From the NCBI GenBank assembly GCA_905221605.1, contig CAJNDS010002169.1:477967-541966 (forward strand): 64,000 bases of DNA, in the 5' to 3' direction. The stretch comes from Symbiodinium natans. Lineage: Eukaryota; Sar; Dinophyceae; Suessiales; Symbiodiniaceae. The notes under the pieces are model-generated. The model worked only from the letters and a program-made list of their open reading frames with translations. It was not told the origin of the DNA and did not search any database. The translations under genes were made by a program, and so were the position numbers. This document shows positions 1-11,500 of the stretch, one piece after another (positions within the stretch are counted from its first letter, which is position 1; each line of letters opens with the position of its first letter).

Positions 1-219
1 GCGTTTGATTTCGTGTTTTTTGGTTGGGGGCGGGGGGAGGGGGTTGGCGGATAAGGTTTCGGATTTAGGGTTTATCGGGTTGCGGGTTGTCCCTTTCTTC
101 TTACGCGCACAAGCGGAAAACTAGGCTTTCAATAGAACCCGGCCAAATGCACAAGCAGATTGGGGAGCCCGTGTGAAAGCCTGAAACCCTACAGCTTTCT
201 CACCCTGCCAGTGGGGACC

Positions 220-1168
220 CAAGAGCCGCACCTCCTCCTCGTACACCAGGGCGCACACCCTGGGTCGGAGGGTGACTTTGAACTGTGAACACCACTCAAA
301 CGAAGAAGGCGGAGTGGCGTTCGACGTGTAGGGCCTTGAGGGTACGGGGCTTTGAGAATTTTGAGAACAGTGGGTTTGGGGTTAAGTGAGGATTCAGGAT
401 TTGAGGTCGTCGTCGTCATCGCTGTCGTCATCATCCAACCGTGCCTGCAGGGATCGAGGTGCTTCGCCAGCGTGGCGTACGAAGAGCCATCGCTCATCAC
501 GTCGCCATCAAGGCCTCAACTCGCGAAGCGACCCTTGAAATTACACTAAGTGTAAAGGTGGTTTAAGGTCTAGAGGGCAAACCCTGATTCTCGGCCAAAG
601 GAACAAAAGTTCTTCTGCAGGGTGTCCAAGCGCAGCAAGGATGGGAAAAAAAACTCCCGTTCTTCATAGGGAATTAGAGAATTAATTAGGCAACATATTC
701 CCTTTTAAAGGATCACATGGGGAGATACCAGGCGCCTATAAGAAAGGATCTCAGGGCCTTCAAGATGTGCCGCAGGGCCGGGGTTTGGGGTTGAGAGTTT
801 AGGAACCTCTTGCCAACCCCAAACCCCAAACCCCCACCAACCCCAAAAACCCTACAAACCCCACAAACCCAACGCAGACCCCACACAAACCGCACACAAA
901 CCCCACACAAACCCCACACAAACCCCACACAAACCCCACACAAACCCTCAAAGCTCTCTCGACCCGTCAAGCCTACACCCCAACCAAGGATCAACCTCCC
1001 TCATGCGCCTTTTACCTCTTAGCTCCGGGCCATGAACGGCGTAGATCCGCGTCGCGCCGGCACTGCCAGGCCTGCCCGTAGGGTTGAGGGTTGGTCTGCT
1101 TGGGGTTGGTCAGTCAGTCAGGGGTTGGGTTTTGGACTCGGGCTTTCTCCGTTCTTGATTTCTTTGCG

Positions 1169-1199
<31 letters not shown>

Positions 1200-1595
1200 A
1201 GTTGACATGCTGCCAGTCGCATTTTTGACGATGACTGAGCGCTGCTGTTGAGATTGGCATGGCTGCTTGGGGTTCTTTTAGTTGTACGCACATGATTGCC
1301 ACGTTGAGTGCGACTGCGATATTGATCTGAGTGCTTGGGTTGCTATGACTTGTGAACATGATGCCGACCTTCAGTACCACAATGACTATGATTGCAAAGA
1401 ACATGACTGCTACCGGTGGTGCGGTTGCGGGCTGCCGCTGCCGTTGCCGTTTCCGTGTTTCTGCGTTTGTTTAAGTTTTTGCGAGCGATCCTCCGAGAAA
1501 CATGTTCCTGAGACTGGGCGAAGACACAGGTCGGTGGCCTCAGCACGACAGTGTTGCTGCGCCCAGCCCTCGCGGGTGATGAGCTTGGCGTCAAC
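220..1595 (-). CDS. Partial copy C of a tandem multi-exon gene (5' exons only)
   Basis: Four minus-strand exons in transcription order: 1539-1595, 1020-1071, 445-514 and 220-294; the gene then leaves the window on the left. Each matches an exon of copy A at 7.0-8.4 kb in the same order. Recognisable peptides are VDAKLITREGWAQQHCRAE, ATRIYAVHGPEL, MSDGSSYATLAKYLDPC and TLRPRVCALVYEEEVRL. The 445-514 exon is exactly 70 nt in all three copies and ends CTGCAG before an intron starting GC. The first exon may begin with an upstream in-frame ATG (MQPAQ) instead of a splice site; I cannot decide. It starts only about 110 bp past the last exon of copy A, so the copies are closely packed. The protein family is not recognised. 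Exon edges without an AG|G junction are approximate. Confidence 0.6.
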
Positions 1596-1702
1596 CTGTG
1601 CAGGCTGCATGCATTTTTAAACGCATACATATGGGCCTTTGCGGGAATTCGTAAACAGAAGAAAGAAGGCCAAGTATCATAGCAGGTACCAGGAACCCTC
1701 GA

Positions 1703-4700
1703 TTAGGGACCAACCGGTCCGGCTTAAAGGAGGTCAACCTCCACATCCAAGCTGCCAGTCAGGAAAGCTATTAAAAGAAGCTGAGAGAAGGCCTCTGCCG
1801 GAACTGGTGCACGATGCCGGCTTGAACCACTGCCTGCTCGCCCTGGCACGAAGAACTAAGCCGCTTGGTTTTCACCGCAAAGGGTAAGCATGACGAAGCC
1901 GAAAGCAACACTCACCTCCCCCAAAAGCAAAGGTCCTCTTTAATATAACACAAAATTCTATCTCTCGGTCAGAACTCCCTAAAGGAACGAAAGCTAGCTC
2001 CGTCCCAGTAGTAAGGGGGTCGCTGGTGGGCCCGACAGACTCTTTCAAGAAAAGCTGCGGCTTGGGATGTTGTAGGCTCTAAGCCCTTGAGCCGCGCCTC
2101 TGTTTGGGGGTGGGATCTGTCTTTAAGGAAGCTCTTCCCTTCATAAAGCATCCGGGGACCCATCAAAGACGGCCAACATCAGCCTCGACTGTTCAGGGGA
2201 AGGGGAGGGGGGGGAGTGGGACTGGGAATACACTAAGAGTCACCAAGAGAGGGCGCAACATTACCTGCAGAAACCAGCGAAATTATACGACCAAAGGGCC
2301 CTGACTCTGATTGTGCCTGCAACATGTTGTAGTGGCTGCCTTTACCAGTCACAGCCTTGCCGGCGATTGCAGGCTGGATTGCAAAGAGCGGCTTCGCAAC
2401 AAAAGCTCATACACATCACACACTGCCTCCATTTGCTTGCAGTACTTGGCGTTGATCTCCCGGGCACTGGCGAACCTTACGAACCAAGACAATGCCATGG
2501 AAAACGATCGATCACAACTAGGCCAACAACCCTCAACCCAAATCCATACACCTCATTAAAGCTCAAATCAGTTTTCAATCCCGAAGACTCCGACAGCCCC
2601 ACCCCCAAACCCCTAAGCACAAATCCCAAGCCACTCCACCCGTACCCAAACAAACCCCGGACCCTCAATTTGACTCATCCCTTCAACCCACACTTTTGGG
2701 GGGTGGGGGCAAGACCAGCCATTCGGATGATCTACAGTATCCCGCTTTGGGTCCCTAAATGGAAGGCACCATATCAGAACAGGAACCCTTCGAACCCTAA
2801 ACCCTAAACTTTAAACACCACACCTAAACCCTAAACACCAACCCCAAACCCTAAACCCCAAAAGGGACCAGAAGTTGCAAAAAAATATCCCATTTCACCC
2901 AGTGGCTCCGGTGAGTCCGGTGCCACGACCATCAGCGCTGGCCCGGCAAACGCCCGGGGCCTTGGGCTTGGAGGCTTGGGGGTTTTTCGGTGGTTTGCGG
3001 GGTTGAGGGGTTTGGTCTTTGTTGGCTCTTTGAGGTTGTAGGGCTTCGAGGTGACAAGGCCTCACCAAGCTGATTATCGGGCGTACACGGTTTTATGGCT
3101 TATGCAGGGCTTTTTGGGGTTTAGGGTGGAGTTGAGGGTTGAGGCTTTCGGGGTGGCTCTGCGTATCAGTTCGGAGCCCACAGCCACATGTGAATGTGTT
3201 GGGTTGGGGGCTTAAAGGTTTCGGGTTGAGGGTTTCGGGGTTTAGCGGTCTCGCTATGCCTATCTACACTGTCGCCTTCCCTGAGATGCTACCGATTTGT
3301 CTCTCAATGGAATGACTACAACATTAACCCCCACAAAGGGGCCGTTGCTCTAGAACAACCCCCCAATACCCTAAACATCCCTCAACCCCAAACCCTACTT
3401 TAGAACAACCCCCGAACACCTATGCCTTTGAGGCTTCTTGGGCTGGGACGGCTCCCACGGATTCCCGAGGTAGTGGAGCCTCTCTATATTCATGCCCGAG
3501 CGCTTCACCTGAGTCTTGCAGCAAGGTCTTGAGGTTTAGGGTTTAATTAAGGCTGAACGAATATAACGGGGTCAGGGTTTAGGCTTCAGGGTTCAAGGAG
3601 ACCCTAAAGCTACCCCTAACAACTTGAGGTTTTCAAAGGCAGCTTCAAAGCACCGTGGGGGCTGCCCCACATCCTTGATCTGCCTGCTGCCGAGCCATGG
3701 GCGATGTGAGCGAACAGCTCGAAGGGCCTTCAGTTGCAACCGGCGGGTTTAGGGTTTAGGGATTAGGGAGAAGGGTTCGGCAGCGACACCCAGAGAGCGC
3801 GATAGCCCTTGAAGATTGGATACTAAAACTCAACTCCCAACTAGGACCCGTACATGGTTTAAGGTATTTTGCTTGATTAAGGTGTCTTGGGCCAACGAGT
3901 GGTTGGAGCAAGATGATGCCGATCAATTTTTTGGACACCCTTTTGTCGGGTACCCTGAACAGAGAAAGGCCCGCAATATAGCAGCTGCCCCCCCCCCCCC
4001 CCCCAAAAAAAAAAAAGGGACCCGATGACATGGCTCCCTGCATCCAAGAGGCAGCCCTTTCTGATTCAGCGCCTCGAAGGCACGCTGCCGCAGGGCATCT
4101 ACGTCGATGCCTCTTGGCCCAATGAGGGGCCGATCGGTTCAGGGGGCAAATTAGCAGCTGTATTCCGTATTCGTGTTTAGGGCTTGGGGGCTTAGGGTCT
4201 CGGGGTGCCTTTGACACGAGCATGGGCTTGGACTCTGGGCCTTTCTCCTTTCTGGAGGCTTGCAATAGCTCTGCAACCTTCCACCGACGAGGTTGTACAG
4301 GCAGACAGACAGACCGATGGAGAGAGAGAGAGAGAGAGAAACAGGACGGGAAGGGACGGGACAGCACAGGACAGGCACAGGACAGACACGAAAACGGATA
4401 GATAGATGGATAGATAGATAAACATATAATATATTGACACGATGGTTATCTTCCACTAACAATAACAGAATACAAGCCCCACATCGCATGAGGGCGCGAC
4501 TCTGCGAAGCCTCTTTCGCGAGGTTGAGTTCCACGGCCTCCTGAGTGCTAGGTGACAAAAGGGGCAAAGCATGCAGCAACCCTGCATCCTCTAAATCCTC
4601 TAAATCCTCTAAATCCTCTAAATCCTCTAAATCCTCTAAATCCTCTCAACCTCAAACCGCCTGAAACCCAAACAACGTCGACGGTCGGCCTTCATGGCAA

Positions 4701-7700
4701 ACTCGAACTTGCCAAAGGCACGGGAGATCAGGAGAATGGCCTTGCAGCATAGGCTTCATGGCACATTAGGATTCAGGGTTTCGTGGCACGAGAGCTAGAG
4801 TTTGAGGCTAGGGGTTGAGGCTTTAGAATCTATACCGAGCCACACCAGCCCCAGTTTTAAAGGCAGTGAGTCAAGGACAGTCGGTTCAAACACCCTGCCC
4901 CGAGCTTACCGGCTTTCAGTATGCATTTTTATTTGTAGGGAAGCGGGGAATCAGGTACCTTCCGTCGGCAAGAGTGTTCTTCTTGGCTGCGGCGTGCGTT
5001 GTGTTGCGGGTGCGGCGGGGTCTTTTGCTGCGGGGTGGCGGGGGCGCGTCTTCTTGCTGCAGGCGCGCGGTTTTGTTGCTGCTGATGCCGGGGGGGGGGG
5101 GGGGGGGGGGCGGGCAGGTGCTGGGGACGCTTTTTGGTTTTGCAGCGGGTGGGAGCGTTGTTTTTGTTACGGTAGGTGCGGGGCATGTCTGTGAGAGGAA
5201 TTTGAAAGGAACAAACTGCAAATGAAACAGAACTTCCTCTAAGTGCGTATATATATATATACACATATTAGTTTATGTATCTGTATATATCATATATATA
5301 TATATATATACATGTATACCTTTTAGATATACATACACATGCTCTATATTAATCATACACCTGTATGTATGTATGTATATATATATATACATATATGTAT
5401 GATATATGTATATACATATATATACATATATATGTCTATTATATGTACTTCATCGATGAAGCACGCATGCCGCCTAACCGAAACCCCCACGGGCTCAGTG
5501 TTTCGGGTTCAGGGACCTCGGCTTCTCCGCCCAGGAAGCTGTAGCCGCCGACACGCGAGTTGGTGGCAGGAGGTGGCCAAGTGACCTCATCGAAGGGTAT
5601 CCAGGTGGTGGGCAGTGGGCAGGAGTCCATAAGCCCTATAAACCCCATAGTAACGATAAACCCTATAAACCCCCATAAACCCTACAGTATACAGCCTGGA
5701 AACCCAACCAACTGCTTTCCTTCCAAACACCCCAGAAATTCACCCCGAAGCCGGTCGGGCCGGTCGGGCTTCATGGCTTGGGGGTTTTTGGGTGTTTGGG
5801 AGGCATGCCCAAATCCTATGAACACTCAAACCCCCGAAACCGTCTGAGTTTCCTGGTTTTCCGGAGCTTTCGCAGCCCCCAAGGCCTCGAGGTCGAAGAG
5901 TATCACGCCAACGGAGACGCCATCCTCTTCTCTTCAGGGTTTAAGGTTTAGGGTCTAGGGTTTAGGGCTCTAGGGGTCCTTTAGCCTTTTTTTTTTTTGG
6001 GGGGGGGGGGGGGGGTTCTGCGGAAGAGTGGGCTTCGGCCAAGCTCCAAGCTGTTCAACCCAACAGCTGCTTCAGTGCAAGTAGTAATACAATATAGCAC
6101 CCCCAGTAAGTAACACCATTTACTTCGAACATCCTCACATCCCGACAATCAAGCTAAGCATGTTTGACGGCCTCTGAACCCTCCAGAAATACTTTTGGGG
6201 ATGTGGCGCTGGATATCTCGGGTAAGCATCTTCTGCGGGATTCGGGGTAGGAGACCGGGAGTCCGGGAGGAGTGCCGAGATAGGTCCCCGACCTCTTCAA
6301 GCTGGCAGGCCATCTGATGTGCAACCACGCAGCCATGCGAGTAACCTGGCGGAAGCTCTGTCTGAGGATTTCGGGATTTCGGGTCAGGGATGAATAGGAT
6401 CCTTCATTTTGTCCAAAGATCTGTGTAGTCTGCTGCTTGCAGAAGTGCTGTTGCAACCAAGCTGACCAAACAAAACCAAACCCCTGCCAGTGCTTTCCTG
6501 AGACCAAACAAGGCCATGGCACCCGCGACGAGAATGGGATTCTCTTCCTCAGCAAGTTCGGAGCTGAAGCGCGCGCCCTCCCATGCCCTCCCAGCGTTCG
6601 CTCGAAAAGCACCTCCCCTTAAAACCCTGCCCCCTACACACCAAAACTGCCTGGGCCCGCTACCTTGAGGCCACCGTTCCGTCGCGCATCTTCCAAGACC
6701 TGCCATTAGCAGGGGAAGCGGGGGAGAGGGCAGGAGGGGGAAGGCGAGGGTTGGGGGGGAGGCGGGTATACGCCAAACATCCGCCCGAGAGCACCCGGCG
6801 GTTGTAGCAGGCTGCCAGCGCTGGCACCGTGTCGCAGGCATAGGCCTTGTACACGTATAGGGCTCAGCGGGGCTCAGCACGGGTCTCTCGCACTTTTATT
6901 TCATTTTTGCGTTTCTTGGGGCTGCGGGGAAGGGGGGTGGGGGGCCTTTAGGGTGTTGGGTCTAGGCCCAAGAAGATTGCAGTTGGGACCCAAGAGCCGC
7001 ACCTCCTCCTCGTACACCAGGGCACACACCCTGGGTCGGAGGGTGACTTTGAACTGTGAACACCACTCAAACGGAAAAGGCGGAGTGGCGTTCGACGTGT
7101 AGGGCCTTGAGGGTACGGGGCTTGAGAATTTCGAGAACGGAGGGCTTGGGGTTGAGGATTCAGGATTTGAGGTCGTCGTCGTCATCGCTGTCATCATCCA
7201 ACCGTGCCTGCAGGGATCGAGGTACTTCGCCAGCGTGGCGTACGAAGAGCCATCGCTCATCACGTCGCCATCAAGGCCTCAACTCGCGAAGCGCCCCTTG
7301 AAATTATCCTAACCGCAAGTGCGGCTTAAGGTCTAGAGGGCAAAGCCTTGGTTCACGGAAAGTGAGAACCCCCCCCCCCCGCCCCCGGGCTTTGCCACAC
7401 GAATGCCTCACGCCACATCGGCCAAAGGAACAAAAGTTCTTCTGTAGGGAGCCGAAGAGTGCCCAAGCGCGGCAAGGATGCTTGGGACCCACTTACAAAC
7501 CCGAAACCCCCAACCCCACAAACCCCACGCAGACCCCACGAAAACCCCACACAAACCCTCTCGACCCTCAACCCTAAACCCTCAACCCTAAACCCTAAAC
7601 CCTAAACCCCTCCCTCTTGCGCCTCTTGCCCCGGCTGAGCTCCGGGCCATGAACGGCGTAGATCCGCGTCGCACCGGGGCTGCCAGGCCTGCCCATATAG

Positions 7701-8447
7701 GGGGTTTAGGGCTTATCGTCTAGGGTGTATGTAGGGTTTAGGGTTTAGGGTTTAGGGTTTAGGGTTTAGGGTTTAGGGTTTAGGGTTTAGGGTTTAGGGT
7801 TTAGGGTTTAGGGTTTAGGGTTTAGGGCTTATCGTGTAGGGTTCAGGGTTTAGGGTTGGGCTGCTTGGGGATATAGGGCTACATATTCTGGGGGCTAGAG
7901 GGCTTAGGAAGGGCTAGTCATTGTTGCGCATCACCCGGTGGAGAAGCTTTCAGGCTCAAAGGGCTTTGGATATAGGCGGGCTTGAGTCTGAAGGCACAGG
8001 TTGATTCTAGGGTCTGCGAGTGTACCGTTTGGAGTTAAACATCATTCAAGCTAATCCTCTCAGACGCTGTTCGCTGGGGGGCGCCTCGGAAAGACGATTT
8101 CCTTGACTGAAGCCGGGCTTCCACGTTCAGGAATCTCTCTCGCAGGGAGTTGACATGCTATCGGTTGCATTCCTACGACTTTTGTGACTACTAAGATGCC
8201 TATTTTGATCGCTTCTCTTGCTTGTATGAAGATGACTGCGATTTGGGTACGACTATGACTATGATGGTGATTGCTGAGAATATGACTGGTACCTTTGTTG
8301 CTGCTGCCGTCGTTGTGTTTGTTTAAGTTATTGCGAGTGATCCTGCGACAAACATGTCCCTGAGACTGGGCGAAGATACAGCTCGGTGGCCTCAGCACGA
8401 CAGTGTTGCTGCGCCCGGCCCTCGGGGGTGCTGAGGTTGGCGTCAAC
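1703..8447 (-). CDS. Copy A of the tandem multi-exon gene, complete exon set
   Basis: Eighteen exons on the minus strand, 5' to 3': 8391-8447, 7637-7688, 7208-7277, ~6990-7065, ~6783-6845, ~6645-6699, 6484-6547, ~6281-6358, 5517-5585, 4690-4740, 4487-4540, 4038-4110, 3684-3727, ~3434-3508, ~2888-2960, 2356-2460, 1793-1842, 1703-1751. Peptides include ENPILVAGAMALFGLRKALA, GYSHGCVVAHQMACQLEE, AILLISRAFGKFEFAMK and NAKYCKQMEAVCDVYELLL. Differences from copy B fall mostly at third codon positions, so these are coding exons under constraint. Donors seen: GC (4690, 3684, 2356, 1793), GT (5517, 6645). GYSHG resembles an alpha/beta-hydrolase nucleophile elbow (G-x-S-x-G), but no other hydrolase landmark is certain, so no function is assigned. 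Relative to copy B, one T is missing just before the stop, so the frame would run past the TAA to about 1594. Introns hold telomere-like repeats. Confidence 0.72.
4586..4650 (+). repeat. TCCTCTAAA minisatellite
   Basis: About seven 9-bp units in an intron of tandem copy A; absent from the same intron of copy B, which has a foldback element nearby instead. Confidence 0.93.
5245..5440. repeat. TA-rich microsatellite
   Basis: (TA)n with CATA and TGTA interruptions. Similar tracts lie at 19560-19875, 24768-24790, 35185-35235, 44945-44995, 50290-50360, 53625-53640, 53780-53808 and 61125-61200. Confidence 0.9.
7733..7827 (+). repeat. Interstitial TTTAGGG array
   Basis: About 13 perfect heptamers in the intergenic or intronic space between family exons, with diverged copies on both sides. 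Confidence 0.95.
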
Positions 8448-8556
8448 CTGTGCAGGCTGCATGCATTTTGAAAAGCTCAAATCCTTTGCGGGCGTTCTTA
8501 AAACAAAGAACAAAATTGTCCAGTATCATAGGAGGTACCGAAATAGGAACCCTAGA

Positions 8557-11500
8557 TTAGGGAACCAACCGGTCCGGCTGAATGGAGGTCACCTTCCACA
8601 TCCAGGCTGCCAGTCACGAAAGCTTATTTAAAGGCCTCTGCCGGAACTGGTGCACGATGCCGGCTTGAACCACTGCCTGCTCGCCCTGACACGAAGAAAT
8701 TAACCGGGCAGACGGGCGTTTGGTTTTCACCGCAAGACTTAGCCGGAAGCAACACGCAGCTCCCCGAAAGAGCAGAGGTCTTCGTATGTGCCACGAAATA
8801 GAGTACAGCCGTACAGATTTTTACTTCGCACTCAGCAAAACTGCGGCGCAGGGTGTTATAGGTTCGAACTCTAGACCCTAACCTTAAGCCCCCACAAAAC
8901 CCAGATTTGAGGGCTAGAAGGTTTGGGGGCTGGGAAGCTCAGGCTCCCAGCCCTTTGTAGAAGTCCCGAGCCCGTGAAAGGCTTGGCCCTTACTAAGCCA
9001 GCAATTCCAGATAATAAGCTATAAGGTTTACAGGGTTTGTGAGGCAGAAAAGGGCTTGTAGGATTTGCAAGATTTGCAGAGTCTCTAGTGTTCATGGGGC
9101 GTGCGGGCTTATAACATTTATGAAGCTTATGGGGTGGATAGGGCGCTTAAATGGCATCAAAATAGAGATACGTACCTAGCGACCACAAGTTTGCCGGGCT
9201 ATTCAGATTCAGGATCATGTAACTGTTTGGGGCGTGCGACCCACTGTTGAGTCCAGTTTTCTGGGTGCTGTAAGAATATTTCGTGTGGTGCGCCTCTAGG
9301 ATCCATTGCCGGGCCTCTCTATCCCTTTCAAACTCATATATCCTGTATGCTCATTCCTCCGCAAAACACATAAAACCCGGGGACTCTTTGAAGACTGCCA
9401 TAAATCAGGTTCGGCCGTTCAGTGGGGGGGGAGTACGTGGTACTAAGGAGGGAGCAGCATTACATACTGCAAGCCCTATGGACCAAAGGGCCCTGGCTCT
9501 GATTGCGCCTGCAACATGTTGTAGTGACTGCCTTTCCCCGTCACGGCCTGGCCGGCGATTGAAGGCTGGATTGCAAAGAGCGCCTTTGCAACCAAAGCTC
9601 ATACACATCACGCACTGCCTCCATTTGCTTGCAGTACTTGGCGTTGGTCTCCTGCGCACCTGAGAACCTCACGAACCAAGACAAAGCCGCGGAAAAAGAT
9701 TTAGAACCCAAAACCAGAACACCTCTTGAGTCCCGAAGACTCCCACAGCCCTATTCCGAACCCCTAAGCCCGAATCCCAAACCCCTTCCAGCCTTCCGGG
9801 GGATGAACTACAGTATGGTCCCGCTTCCGATACCCTAAATGGAAACCCTAAACTTTAAACACCACACCAAAACGCTGCACCCCAAAGAGGAAGCCCTAAC
9901 ACTAAACCCTAAACCCCAAAAGCGACCAGAAGTTTCAGAAAACTGCCCATTTCACCCAGTGGCTCCGGTGAGTCCGGTGCCACGACCATCAGCGCTGGCC
10001 CGGCAAACGCCCGGGGCCTTGGGCTTGGAGGCTTCGGGGGTTTTCGGTGGTTTGCGGGGTTGAGGGGTTTGGGCGTTGGGGGTGAGGGCATTCGTTTTGA
10101 GGTTGTTCATAGAGTCTATGCAGTCTATCGGGGTGAAATGGGCGGCTTTCCAAACTTGTCGTCCCTTTTGCGGGCTTTTGGGTTTAGAGGTTGGGCTTTG
10201 GGGTTGAGGGCTTTTGGTTCTGTTGGTCTTGAGGTTGTAAGGCTTATAGGGGCTTCATCGGGCTTGTTGGGCTTGTGGAGTTTTGGGCTAATATGCTGCA
10301 GGGTTGATGGGGTTGAGGCTTCCAGGGTGGCCCTGCGTAGCCATTTCGTGCTATGTTGGATCGAGTGTCTGGGATTTAGGGTTCCGGGCTTAGGGACCCA
10401 AGCATGTCTGCGAACAAGTGGAGATGGTTCTCAACTGGCGCCGCGTTCGGGGCCCCAAACGAAGCATAAGGACTATACTGCAACAGAGAACCAAAACAAA
10501 GGAGACCGTTGCTCCAGTACCCCAAGAATCCTTCAACCCCAAACCCTACGGTAGAAGCACCCACCGAACACCCAAACCCTATAAACACCCAGATGCCTTT
10601 GAATCTTCTTGGGCTGGGACGGCTCCCATGGATTCCCCAGGTAGTGGAGCCTCTCTATGTTCATGCCCGAGCGCTTCACCTGAGTCTTGCAGCAACGTCT
10701 TATCTCGGGTTAGCCTTTTAAGGGCTTAAAGCACATAGAGTTTAGGGCTTAGGCTTCTTGGGGTTATAAGGGATCCCCAAAATACCTGAACCCAAAAAGG
10801 ACTTAGGGTTCAAAGGCAGGGCTTCCTGCCACCCTTCATCTCCCTGCCGAGGCATGGGCGATGTTCGCGAACAGCTCGAAGGGCCTTCGCTTGCAAATGG
10901 GGGTTTAAGATACAGGGATCAGGGTTCCTAGCTTCGACCCTTCTACGGCTCAAGGTATTCTGCTAAGATCACAAGAGAGGGCTGACCTAAACTCTGGGTC
11001 AAGTTGTACCCAAAAAGGGAAACAGCCCGTGCTATCGGCTATCGTCGGTGCCCTTGAAAAGGGGAACCAAAAGAGCACGCTGCATCCAAGAGGCAGCCCT
11101 TTTTGATTCAGCGCCTCGAAGGCTCGCTGCCGCAGCGCATCCACGTCGATGCCTGTTGGCCGGTCCAGGGTTTAGGGTTTCGTGTCTTGGGGTTCGCGGC
11201 AAGCACGCACGCACGCACACATGTGTGTACATATATGTATATACATATGTGCATTTGCACTATCATGCTGATATGATGGTTATCTTTGTCAAGGCCGCCA
11301 GTGCATACTGTGAATAGAAAATGATTGAAGGGCCCGGAATGGAAAACTCCAATGTGGGCCACTTGCAACCCTGATCTGGAGCCTTGTCCCACCTCTGCAG
11401 CCCTCTACAAATTCAACAAGACAGTCTTGAAGCACCCAAGACAGCGGCCAAACAAGCCGTGATTTCAAACGCACATGAGGGCGCGGCTGTTCGAAGCCTC

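Noticed and set aside
6281-6358. Thioesterase call from the GYSHG motif
   Set aside because: Only the nucleophile-elbow motif fits; neighbouring exons do not show the catalytic Asp and His context, so no enzyme is named.
10940-10956. Relict spliced-leader end (ACGGCTCAAGG; also at ~53012)
   Set aside because: Only about eight bases match the dinoflagellate leader's 3' end, and neither site sits next to a gene start.
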